This document shows, one piece after another, positions 16,721-23,666 of a stretch of 64,000 nucleotides of DNA. The stretch comes from a bacterium (lineage in GTDB: Bacteria; Desulfobacterota; Binatia; DP-6): contig JAHCID010000006.1 in assembly GCA_026129405.1 (NCBI GenBank), positions 1-64,000 of the forward strand, in the 5' to 3' direction. Under the pieces are notes generated by a model that was not told the origin of the DNA, made no database searches, and was given only the letters and a program-made list of their open reading frames with translations. The translations under genes were made by a program, and so were the position numbers. Positions within the stretch are counted from its first letter, which is position 1; each line of letters starts with the position of its first letter.

Positions 16721-17200
16721 ATGAACGTAAAGGACACGCTGGCCGGGCTCGGTGGCCTCCTCATCATGGGGGCTTTCCTCGTCGTGGGTCTCGCAATCGC
16801 TGGTGTCTTCATCTTCGGTGCGGCTTGGGCGAGTACGAAGCTCCTGCCGTGGTTCTCCGTTCTGACATGGGTGGCCTTCGGCATCGTCGTCTTCATCCTT
16901 CTGCCCCTCGCGATTCCGAAAGCGACTCGCGGATTCTCAAGCGTGGCGCTGTTCGTCGCGTCCTACGTGTTCGGCGCGACACTCTGGATGGAGGGACTTC
17001 TGTTCACGCTGGCAATCTGGGGTGTGGGCGCTGTATTCATCGGTCTCTTCCTCGCTGGGGTCGGCGTGGTACCCATCGCGATGCTCGCCACCCTGATCAA
17101 GGGAATGTGGGGCCCTCTTATCGAACTCGTGCTGCTCACGATCATGACCTTCGGAACCAGGATCGGTGCCATGTCCCTTGCGGAGAGCCTCGAACAGTGA
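16721..17200 (+). CDS. cassette 1 membrane protein, unknown function
   Basis: A 159-residue protein with about four hydrophobic helices (LGGLLIMGAFLVVGLAIAGVFIFGAAW, FSVLTWVAFGIVVFILLPLAI, SVALFVASYVFGATLWM, and GVGAVFIGLFLAGVGVVPIAMLATLI), ending in a short soluble tail. No family recognised. A GAGGA element 7 bases before the ATG serves as ribosome site. Its stop overlaps the next ATG (TGATG), so both genes travel in one cassette and are probably translationally coupled. Base composition is lower in GC than the host genes. Confidence 0.75.
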   Translation: MNVKDTLAGLGGLLIMGAFLVVGLAIAGVFIFGAAWASTKLLPWFSVLTWVAFGIVVFILLPLAIPKATRGFSSVALFVASYVFGATLWMEGLLFTLAIWGVGAVFIGLFLAGVGVVPIAMLATLIKGMWGPLIELVLLTIMTFGTRIGAMSLAESLEQ

Positions 17201-17526
17201 TGCGCCGAATCTGGGTTCCCCAACTCGTAGCTTCCCTGATGCTCCTCTGGGCCCTGAACCCAGAAAACCCGTACGGCTACTACATTCTCCTTCGCTGGGT
17301 CTGCTGCGGCATCTTCGCCTACCTCGCCTTCAGGGCGTTCGAGCAAGGGCATCAAGGCTGGATCTGGGTTCTCGGGGTCACGGCCGCCGTGTACAACCCA
17401 ATCCTCCGAGTACATCTGACGAGGGACATCTGGTCGGTGGTCAACATCGTCACAATCGGTATCGCGGCGGCCTCTGTCTTTGCTCTCAAGCCCAGGGGTG
17501 AGAGTGGAAAACCAGACGCCGCCTAA
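17200..17526 (+). CDS. cassette 1 small membrane protein (DUF6804-like)
   Basis: A 108-residue protein with three hydrophobic helices. Its core NPYGYYILLRWVCCGIFAYLAFRAF and AAVYNPILRVHLTRDIWSVVNIVTIGIA fits a small membrane-protein family that I recall as DUF6804. The start is the ATG in the TGATG overlap with the preceding gene. The stop codon TAA lies inside the attC R'' box (GCC TAA C), which is typical for cassette genes. Function unknown. Confidence 0.78.
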   Translation: MRRIWVPQLVASLMLLWALNPENPYGYYILLRWVCCGIFAYLAFRAFEQGHQGWIWVLGVTAAVYNPILRVHLTRDIWSVVNIVTIGIAAASVFALKPRGESGKPDAA

Positions 17527-17580
17527 CAACAGCATGCAGCGGACGGCGCTGTGCGCCGCCGCTGATGCTGGACGTTAGAC
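17521..17580 (+). repeat. attC site 1 (60 bp)
   Basis: R'' GCCTAAC (17521-17527) and R' GTTAGAC (17574-17580) flank an imperfect inverted repeat. AGCATGCAGCGG pairs with CCGCTGATGCT, leaving one unpaired base on one arm, the usual extrahelical base of attC. An inner stem GGCGC/GCGCC closes on a TGT loop. This gives the single-stranded hairpin substrate that IntI recognises. Confidence 0.92.
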
Positions 17581-17599
17581 AGCTGAAGGAGGACGCATT

Positions 17600-18190
17600 T
17601 TGGCGAGCAGTGATTTCTGGGATCTCGTTCCGCCTGCCTTTGTGGATCCGGTGACAGGACTCAAGCCGGCGAACGAGCGAGAGCTGAGTGCTTGCCTCTG
17701 TCTGCTTCACGATCGAGGGGGCGTTCCGTGGGGTCGAGTTCCTCTTCACATGGCCGACCAAAGCCTAGCTGACGTGGGGGCAGACACCCTCTTCTCCGCG
17801 GCCGGTACGATGCTGGCAGAGTATCCGCTCTGCGCGCATGACCTTGAAGACATCAAGATCTGGGGGGCGATGCCGGCGGATCTGCTTTACGTCTCAGCAG
17901 ACAATCGCAGCATCGTCATCATCGAGAACAAGATCGGTAGTCGCTTCACCAGCGGCGGCGCGCACGTAGAGCTGGGTCAGCTAGCCCGACAAGCTGAATA
18001 CCTGTGTCGGTGGAAAGAGCGTCGCGGTCTCGCATCTGCCAGCCTTGTGCTTCTCACGAGCGCTGAATGCCTCCGGACAATGAACTACTCTCGGGTATTC
18101 GAGACGACACTCGCTCACACCGACCGCGGGAGCCGCGTCCAGGGCTATGTGTTGCGGTGGGAGGACATCTTCAATGCCGTCGGATCGTAG
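17600..18190 (+). CDS. cassette 2 PD-(D/E)XK nuclease-like protein
   Basis: A 196-residue protein from a TTG start with a strong AAGGAGG ribosome site 8 bases upstream. The centre carries PADLLYVSADNRSIVIIENKIGSRF and then QLARQAEYL, the strand pattern and E-x-K motif of PD-(D/E)XK nuclease-fold proteins (upstream acidic residue in ADLLY, catalytic Glu-Asn-Lys in IIENKI). The N-terminus (DFWDLVPPAFVDPVTGL) is unassigned. Possible roles are phage defence or DNA repair, both inferences from the fold. The stop lies at the R'' box of its attC. Confidence 0.75.
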   Translation: MASSDFWDLVPPAFVDPVTGLKPANERELSACLCLLHDRGGVPWGRVPLHMADQSLADVGADTLFSAAGTMLAEYPLCAHDLEDIKIWGAMPADLLYVSADNRSIVIIENKIGSRFTSGGAHVELGQLARQAEYLCRWKERRGLASASLVLLTSAECLRTMNYSRVFETTLAHTDRGSRVQGYVLRWEDIFNAVGS

Positions 18191-18279
18191 TCTAACTGAA
18201 GCTTGGAGCCGACGCGCGCGACATGGCCACGTCGTGGTGAGTGTTCATGGGCGCGCGGCTCAACCTTGAGCCGTTAGCT
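18190..18279 (+). repeat. attC site 2 (90 bp)
   Basis: R'' GTCTAAC (18190-18196) complements the start of cassette 2 (GTTAGAC). R' is GTTAGCT (18273-18279), off the GTTRRRY consensus at one base. The arms AAGCTTGGAGCCG-ACGCGCGC and GCGCGCGGCTCAACCTT pair with small bulges; the central 35 bases form a longer loop. Confidence 0.85.
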
Positions 18280-18289
18280 GGACATCACC

Positions 18290-18886
18290 ATGCAACCGAA
18301 GGCTCGTCCGATTCTGTCCGCGATAGTAGGCGCCGCCGTGCTTGCGGCGCTCTTGTATGGAACCATCGTTGCGGTGCGGGCGGGTGCTCGGGTTCTGGCA
18401 TCGCTCGATTCCGACATTGCGGTAGCCATCATTGCGGCCGCCGCCACGGCCTTTGTCTCGGTCCTCTCCATCGTGCTGGCAAAGGCGTACGAGGCCCGTG
18501 CGCTCGTCTTGAAAGAGCATCGGGAGAAGAAGACCCCCGTCTACGAAGACCTGATCAAGTTCATGTTCCGAATTCTGATGGGCGCGAAGACTGGCAAGGC
18601 GCCAACCGAGAAGGAGATGCTCGACTTCATGTCCGACTTCACCCAACGCGTTATAGTGTGGGGCTCGGATGATGTGCTCGCAGCATGGGTGAAATGGCGT
18701 CGGACGGCGGTGAACGCTGAGGCACTCAAGACGAATCCGATGACACTCATGTTGCTCTACGAACAACTGATCCTGACGATTCGCCGCGACCTCGGGCACA
18801 AAAATCAGAACCTGCGTACGGGCGATGTACTTGCCCTGTTCGTGAACGATATCGATCAGCAGTTGAAGGGGGGAAAGGCCAGCTAA
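18290..18886 (+). CDS. cassette 3 membrane-anchored hypothetical protein
   Basis: A 198-residue protein with two N-terminal hydrophobic helices (ILSAIVGAAVLAALLYGTIVAV and IAVAIIAAAATAFVSVLSIVLA). A soluble helical domain follows, beginning KAYEARALVLKEHREKKTPVYEDLIKFMFRIL and ending LVNDIDQQLKGG-like. No enzymatic motif is visible. The stop (TAA) is inside the R'' box of attC 3. Unassigned; its topology recalls other membrane-anchored cassette proteins of unknown role. Confidence 0.75.
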   Translation: MQPKARPILSAIVGAAVLAALLYGTIVAVRAGARVLASLDSDIAVAIIAAAATAFVSVLSIVLAKAYEARALVLKEHREKKTPVYEDLIKFMFRILMGAKTGKAPTEKEMLDFMSDFTQRVIVWGSDDVLAAWVKWRRTAVNAEALKTNPMTLMLLYEQLILTIRRDLGHKNQNLRTGDVLALFVNDIDQQLKGGKAS

Positions 18887-18941
18887 TCTGGCGACGCAGC
18901 GGACCGGCTTCGCCGGCCGCTGATCGCCCGTGTCGTTAGGC
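18881..18941 (+). repeat. attC site 3 (61 bp)
   Basis: R'' AGCTAAT (18881-18887) differs by one base from the complement of its cassette start (GTTAGCT). R' is GTTAGGC (18935-18941). The arms GGCGACGCAGCGG and CCGCTGATCGCC pair with an unpaired base, and the inner stem GCCGGC... CCGGC closes on a TTCG-type loop. Confidence 0.87.
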
Positions 18942-18972
18942 AGCTCAACGAGACGCTTGATGCGTGAGAACC

Positions 18973-19515
18973 ATGGCTGAACTTGTCGACTACTTCCGCC
19001 GGATGTCCCGTAACAATCTGTGGAGCAACCACCGGCTCCATCAGGCCTGTGCACGCCTGTCGTCTACCGTCTACTTCCGCAACTGCGGCGCGTTTTTCCA
19101 ATCGATTCACGGTACTCTGAATCACATTTTGGTTGTCGATCAGTTCTATCTCGCTGCCCTGCGAGGCGATGCCCCCACAGGAGGCCGGCTAGACGAGCAA
19201 CCCTGCGTCGACCTACGCACCCTCGTGGCGATCCAGTCAACGAGCGACCGTGCACTCCTGGCGTTCTGCGATTCGCTAACGGACAAGTCCCTCGTGCTCG
19301 TCGTTCGTTGGACCGATACGAAAGGTCTTACGTGCGCAGACCCGATTCACATAGTTCTCGCGCATCTCTTCCTTCACCAGATTCACCATAGGGGGCAGGT
19401 TCACAATATGCTTTCGGTCGCAGGGGATCGGCCGCCCCAGTTCGACGAGTTCCTCTTGTCCTGCGACGGACCGCTTCGAGATGCCGAGGTCCGTGCTCTT
19501 GGTCTCGAAGAGTAG
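18973..19515 (+). CDS. cassette 4 DinB-family metal-dependent protein
   Basis: A 180-residue protein starting MAELVDYFRRMSRNNLWSNHRLHQAC. It has the DinB four-helix-bundle layout: an N-terminal helix with NxxxxxxL, a conserved SIHGTLNHILVVDQFYL (His ligand) and a C-terminal HLFLHQIHHRGQVHNML, which supplies two more His ligands of the metal triad. Family members act as metal-dependent transferases, often thiol-S-transferases, in stress responses. An in-frame GTG lies at 18964; the ATG at 18973 is preferred. DinB-like genes are common passengers of integron cassettes (recollection). Confidence 0.88.
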   Translation: MAELVDYFRRMSRNNLWSNHRLHQACARLSSTVYFRNCGAFFQSIHGTLNHILVVDQFYLAALRGDAPTGGRLDEQPCVDLRTLVAIQSTSDRALLAFCDSLTDKSLVLVVRWTDTKGLTCADPIHIVLAHLFLHQIHHRGQVHNMLSVAGDRPPQFDEFLLSCDGPLRDAEVRALGLEE

Positions 19516-19517
19516 CC

Positions 19518-19604
19518 GCCTAACAAGGCGATGGAGCCGACCGGCATGCATCCAAGGGATGGGTGCGACCGTCGGTGCACCGGCGGCTCATCGCCAGGTT
19601 AGAC
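19518..19604 (+). repeat. attC site 4 (87 bp), end of array
   Basis: R'' GCCTAAC (19518-19524) complements the start of cassette 4. R' is GTTAGAC (19598-19604). GGCGATGGAGCCGACCGG pairs with CCGGCGGCTCATCGCC, leaving one extrahelical base on each of two positions. The central part can form a second hairpin (CATGCATCC ... GGGATGGGTG region). Beyond it the GC-rich host chromosome resumes with ychF. Confidence 0.92.
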
Positions 19605-19707
19605 GCGGACCAGCGTAGGACGCTGCGATGGGGAACGCGGTGTTTCCTTCCACCTGGACGCGGGCGCTGCACCCGGTCCAGTCCCGGAGCGGAACCGCCT
19701 CCCCTGC

Positions 19708-20799
19708 TCAGACCTTGAAGAGGAAGTTCATCACGTCCCCGTCCTGCACCACGTACTCCTTCCCCTCGGCCCGCAGCTTCCCCGCCTCCTTCGCCCCCTG
19801 CTCGCCCTTCCCCGCGACGTAGTCCTCGAACCCGATCGTCTGCGCGCGGATGAACCCGCGCTCGAAGTCCGTGTGGATCACGCCCGCCGCCTGCGGCGCC
19901 GTGTCCCCGGCGTGGATGGTCCACGCGCGAACCTCCTTCTCGCCGGCGGTGAAGTACGTGCGCAGCCCGAGGAGCTTGTAGCCCGCGCGGATGAGTCGGT
20001 TCAGCCCCGGCTCGTCGAGGCCCATGTCGGCGAGGAAGAGCTGCTTCTCCTCGTCGTCGAGACCGGCGATCTCGGCCTCGGTGGCGGCGCAGATGGCGAC
20101 GACCTCGGCGCCCTGCTCCGCCGCCAGCGCGCGGACGGCGTCGAGGTGCGGGTTCCCCTCGAAGCCGTGCTCGGTGACGTTCGCGGCGTAGAGAACGGGC
20201 TTCGCGGTGATGAAGCAGAACGGCTTCAGGGCGGCGCGCTCCTCCTTCGTCAACGGGAGCGCACGGACCGGCTTGCCCTCGTTCAGCTGCGCGATGACGC
20301 GCTCGAGGAGCCCGAAGAGGAGCTTCGCGTCCTTGTCGCCGGACTGCGCCTGCTTCTTGTAGCGCAGGACGCCCTTCTCGGCCGTCGCGAGGTCGGCGAG
20401 GCCGAGCTCCGTGTCGATGACGGCGATGTCGGAGACGGGGTCGATCTTGCCGGCGACGTGGACGACGTTGTCGTCGGCGAAGCAGCGCACGACGTGCACG
20501 ACGGCGTCGGTCTCGCGGATGTTCGCGAGGAACTGGTTGCCGAGGCCCTCACCCTTCGACGCGCCCGCGACCAGGCCCGCGATGTCGACGAACTCCACCG
20601 TCGCCGGGAGGATCCGCTGCGGCGAGACGATCGCCGCCAGCTGCGCCAGCCGCGCGTCGGGCACCTCGACCACGCCGACGTTCGGCTCGATGGTGCAGAA
20701 GGGGTAGTTCTCGGCCGCGATGCCGGCCTTGGTGAGGGCGTTGAAGAGCGTCGACTTGCCGACGTTCGGGAGCCCGACGATGCCGCATTGGAGTGCCAC
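19708..20799 (-). CDS. ychF: redox-regulated ATPase YchF (OLA1 family)
   Basis: A 363-residue universally conserved P-loop NTPase that binds ribosomes and prefers ATP. G1 is [15 protein letters not shown] at residues 8-22, G3 is [22 protein letters not shown] near 70, and a coiled-coil insertion lies around 120-200. The TGS domain ends with [49 protein letters not shown]. Length and ends are standard. It is the first host gene after the integron, transcribed towards it. Confidence 0.97.
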   Translation of the reverse strand: MALQCGIVGLPNVGKSTLFNALTKAGIAAENYPFCTIEPNVGVVEVPDARLAQLAAIVSPQRILPATVEFVDIAGLVAGASKGEGLGNQFLANIRETDAVVHVVRCFADDNVVHVAGKIDPVSDIAVIDTELGLADLATAEKGVLRYKKQAQSGDKDAKLLFGLLERVIAQLNEGKPVRALPLTKEERAALKPFCFITAKPVLYAANVTEHGFEGNPHLDAVRALAAEQGAEVVAICAATEAEIAGLDDEEKQLFLADMGLDEPGLNRLIRAGYKLLGLRTYFTAGEKEVRAWTIHAGDTAPQAAGVIHTDFERGFIRAQTIGFEDYVAGKGEQGAKEAGKLRAEGKEYVVQDGDVMNFLFKV

Positions 20800-20813
20800 G
20801 CGCTGTACCTCGC

Positions 20814-20880
20814 TGATCCGCCGGACGCCGGCGGATCACGCAGCATGCCGGATGCGGCGGCCCGGCGAAACCGGGCCGCC
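20814..20880 (-). terminator. tandem stem-loops after the esterase gene
   Basis: Two strong hairpins lie between the esterase stop and ychF: TGATCCGCCGG-acg-CCGGCGGATCA (20814-20838, 11 perfect pairs) and GGCGGCCCGG-cgaaa-CCGGGCCGCC (20856-20880, 10 perfect pairs). Neither is followed by a T-run on the minus strand, so they may be Rho-type or processing hairpins rather than classical intrinsic terminators. Confidence 0.5.
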
Positions 20881-20887
20881 TCCGACG

Positions 20888-22321
20888 TCAGTGCGCGGCG
20901 TTCGCGAGGTCCATCTCCCAGAAGAGGAAGTTCGTCGTCTGGTCGATGATCTGCGTGCGGTTCGCGGCGTACGGGACGTGCCCGGCGCCCGGCCAGGTGG
21001 TGAGGAAGACGTCGAGGCCGGCGGCCGAGGCCGCATTCACGGTGTCGACGGCCCACTGGTACGGGACCACGACGTCCGACGTGCCGTGGAAGAGGAGCGC
21101 CGGCGCCTCGCCCGGGTTCGGGGTCGTCAGGATGCGCGCCCCGGAGAGCGACACCGCCGCCGCCACCGCCGCGTCCGGCTCCTCGTTGTTCGAGTAGCCG
21201 ACGTTCAGGGCGGTGATCGCGCCCGCCGACGTCCCCGCGACCGCGATGCGCGTCGCATCGATGCCCCAGGCCGCCGCGTTCGTGCGCAGGAAGCGGATCG
21301 CGGTCTGCGCGTCGTCGAGCGCCTCCCCGATGGCGATGAGGCAGACCGCCGTCGGTACCGACGAGGCGCAGCCGCCGGGCTCGAGCCGGTAGCTGATGGA
21401 CACGTTCAGGTAGCCCTTGCGCGCGAACACCGTCGCCTGGTCGACCAGCTCCGCCGACGTCTTGCTGCCCGAGGAGAAGCTGCCGCCGTGGATCCACACG
21501 ATCGCCGGCCGCGCCGTCACGCTGTCACCGGTCGGCTCGTAGCGGTCCATGAGCAGCGTCACCGTCTGGCCGGAGTTGTTGACGGCGCTGCCGTAGACGA
21601 TGTTGCTCGTCACCGTCGCGCCGGCGAAGACGAGGTCGCGGTAGCGCAGCGGCGCCGCACCGGGGGGCACGAGGTTCGGCAGGTCGGGCACCGTGGTCGA
21701 CGTGGTCGTCGTCGACGTCGTGGTGGTCGTGGTCGTGGTCGGAACGCACGAGGCCTCGCTCGACGGCTTCGTGTACTTGAAGAGCGTCGGCGTCGAGGTG
21801 ATCTTGCCGCCGTTCGCGAAGGCGACGCTGTACGAGTCGCCGCCGCCGATGGTGAGCAGCACGCAGCCGGTGCCGGTGCCGGGCGGGACCAGGGCCACCG
21901 CGGCGTGCTTGCCGTCGATGGCGACGCTGATCTGGAACGTCGTGCCGCGGCGCTTGATCTGCGCCGCCTTGACGGGGCCGTTCTCCCCCTTCGGGTCGCG
22001 GTAGCTGAAGCCCTTGGCGGCGTCGCCCGACCAGAACGGCTTGCCGGTGACGGCGCTCGCGCCGGCGGGCAGCGCGTAGGTCGCGGCGCTCGGCGACGGG
22101 CCCGTCAGCGTCACGGCGACGGTGGCGCCGGCGGTGACCGGGTTGCCGACGAGGGTGGCGTCGGTGGCGGTCTCCTTTGCCTTCACCGTGACCGCGCGCT
22201 TCTCGGGCGCGCCGGGACTCTTGACGGTGAGGGTCTGACCCAGAACCGTCTGATCCGCCGCGTGTACGGGCGGCAGCAGGGACAGGACGAAGGACAGGAC
22301 GAGCAGCACGCGACCGACCAT
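20888..22321 (-). CDS. secreted alpha/beta-hydrolase (carboxylesterase) with Thr-rich linker
   Basis: A 477-residue exported esterase. Signal peptide MVGRVLLVLSFVLSLLPPVHA. Residues 25-190 form an unassigned beta-rich module (QTVLGQTLTVKSPGAPEKRAV, AAQIKRRGTTFQISVAIDGK). Then comes a poly-Thr/Ser linker (VPTTTTTTTTSTTTTSTTV), and the hydrolase domain with oxyanion motif IHGGSFSSG, nucleophile elbow VAGTSAGAI, acid FHGTSDVVVPY and histidine WPGAGHVPY. The start at 22321 has a GAGGGGG ribosome site at good spacing; an ATG two codons upstream is too close. Substrate unknown. Confidence 0.85.
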   Translation of the reverse strand: MVGRVLLVLSFVLSLLPPVHAADQTVLGQTLTVKSPGAPEKRAVTVKAKETATDATLVGNPVTAGATVAVTLTGPSPSAATYALPAGASAVTGKPFWSGDAAKGFSYRDPKGENGPVKAAQIKRRGTTFQISVAIDGKHAAVALVPPGTGTGCVLLTIGGGDSYSVAFANGGKITSTPTLFKYTKPSSEASCVPTTTTTTTTSTTTTSTTVPDLPNLVPPGAAPLRYRDLVFAGATVTSNIVYGSAVNNSGQTVTLLMDRYEPTGDSVTARPAIVWIHGGSFSSGSKTSAELVDQATVFARKGYLNVSISYRLEPGGCASSVPTAVCLIAIGEALDDAQTAIRFLRTNAAAWGIDATRIAVAGTSAGAITALNVGYSNNEEPDAAVAAAVSLSGARILTTPNPGEAPALLFHGTSDVVVPYQWAVDTVNAASAAGLDVFLTTWPGAGHVPYAANRTQIIDQTTNFLFWEMDLANAAH

Positions 22322-22523
22322 TGGCATTCCCCCTCGGGCGTTGGAGCGAGGCGCGGACCCTACCATCGACGGCGCAGGCCCGGTCAATGAGATTCTCGCC
22401 AAGCAGTCGAGCGGGCCGCGCCGCCCCCCTGACCGATGGCGCCATCGGCGCCGGCCCAACGGTGCACGGCCGGCGCCATCGGCGGCTCGGCGCGCACGGA
22501 ACGCGTGGCGGGACCTCGGCTCG

Positions 22524-23654
22524 TCACCCGCCCGCGCGCGCCGCGAGCCGCTCGCCGAGGCGGCTCAGGTGCTGCGCCGCGCCGCCGAGCGTCAGCTCGA
22601 TCTGGCGGGTGCGGCGGAAGTAGCGGAAGAGCGGATACTCGGTGTCGACGCCGATGCCGCCGTGGAGGTGCTGCGCCGCGTGCGCGACGCGGAAGCCGCC
22701 CTCCGCCGCCCAGAACTTGGCGGTGTCGAGCGCGTCGTCGGCGTCGAGCCCGGCGCCGAGGCGCCACGCCGCCTGGCGCGCCGTCAGCATGACCGCCTCG
22801 GTGTCGACGTAGGCGTCGGCGGCGCGCTGGGCGACCGCCTGGAAGGTCGCGATCTTCTGTCCGAACTGCTCGCGCTCCGAGACGTGCGCGGCGGTCATGC
22901 GCAGCGCCTCGGCGCAGACGCCGGCCTGCATGGCACAGAGGCCCGCCGTCAGCCGGCGGACGATCCACGCCACGATCTCGGTCCCCGCCCCCACCGCGCC
23001 GAGGACGTCGCCCGCCGGCACCGGCACGCCGGCGAGCCGCACGCTCGCGAGCACGTCGCGGGCGGTGCTCTCGGCGCGCGCCAGCGTCACCCCGGCGGCG
23101 CGCGGGTCGACGAGGAAGACGGCGCTCGCATCGTCAGCCGTGCGTGCCGGCACGAGCAGCAGCCCGGCCACGTGCGCCGCGGGCACGACGCGCTTCTCGC
23201 CGTCGAGCCGCCAGCCGTCGCCGTCCCGCCGCGCCGTCGTGCGCGGCGTGCCCGCCGCCAGCTCGTCGCCGTCCTCGGTAAGGGCCGGCGCCAGCACGAG
23301 CGAGCCGTCGCACACGCGCGGCAAGAGGCGAGCACGCTGGTCCGTGGTGCCGAAGCGGTCGATCGCCATCGCCCCGCCGACGACGGTGGGCAGATACGGC
23401 AGCGGCGCGACGGTGCGTCCCACCTGCTCGAGCACGAGGCAGGCCTCGACGATCCCGAGCCCGCTGCCGCCGACGTCTTCCGCCAGCGGCACGCCGAGCA
23501 GCCCGGCCTCGGCGAGGCGCCGCCACTCCGCGTCGGCGACGCGGTCGTCGCTCGCCTCGATCGCGCGCAGGCGCTCGCGGGTCAGCGACTCGCGCAGGAT
23601 CTGGAGCGCCAGGTCGGCGATGGCGCGCTGGTCGTCGTCGAGCTCGAGGTCCAT
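22524..23654 (-). CDS. acyl-CoA dehydrogenase, smaller subunit-like
   Basis: A 376-residue flavoprotein of the acyl-CoA dehydrogenase superfamily. The N-terminal helical domain begins MDLELDDDQRAIADLALQILRESL; ADAEWRRLAEAGLLGVPLAEDVGGSGLGI and the beta domain (DGDGWRLDGEKRVVPAAHVAGLL) follow, and the C-terminal bundle has FGQKIATFQAVAQRAADAYVDTEAV and AAQHLHGGIGVDTEYPLFRYFR. It lies 12 bases after a second dehydrogenase of 388 residues. Such adjacent unequal pairs (for example ChsE1-ChsE2) form alpha2beta2 enzymes acting on bulky acyl-CoAs; that assembly is inferred here. Confidence 0.88.
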   Translation of the reverse strand: MDLELDDDQRAIADLALQILRESLTRERLRAIEASDDRVADAEWRRLAEAGLLGVPLAEDVGGSGLGIVEACLVLEQVGRTVAPLPYLPTVVGGAMAIDRFGTTDQRARLLPRVCDGSLVLAPALTEDGDELAAGTPRTTARRDGDGWRLDGEKRVVPAAHVAGLLLVPARTADDASAVFLVDPRAAGVTLARAESTARDVLASVRLAGVPVPAGDVLGAVGAGTEIVAWIVRRLTAGLCAMQAGVCAEALRMTAAHVSEREQFGQKIATFQAVAQRAADAYVDTEAVMLTARQAAWRLGAGLDADDALDTAKFWAAEGGFRVAHAAQHLHGGIGVDTEYPLFRYFRRTRQIELTLGGAAQHLSRLGERLAARAGG

Positions 23655-23666
23655 GACGTCGGTCCC

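Larger units (their letters stand above)
15473..19604 (+). mobile_element. chromosomal integron: intI remnant, attI-like site and four cassettes
   Basis: The element consists of an IntI-type tyrosine recombinase gene, an attI-like recombination point (GTTAGGC at 16697) and four gene cassettes, each ended by an attC. Cassettes 1-4 run 16698-17574, 17575-18273, 18274-18935 and 18936-19598. For cassettes 1, 2 and 4 the R'' box at the end is the exact reverse complement of the first bases of the same cassette (GCCTAAC/GTTAGGC, GTCTAAC/GTTAGAC, GCCTAAC/GTTAGGC), as cassette circularisation requires; cassette 3 has one mismatch. Cassette DNA is visibly less GC-rich than the flanks. Integrase and cassette genes share one orientation. 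Confidence 0.93.

Noticed and set aside
21690-21745. Short repeated gtcgtggtcg-type sequence that could be taken for a direct-repeat array
   Set aside because: It is the coding sequence of the poly-Thr linker of the secreted esterase, not a CRISPR or separate repeat.
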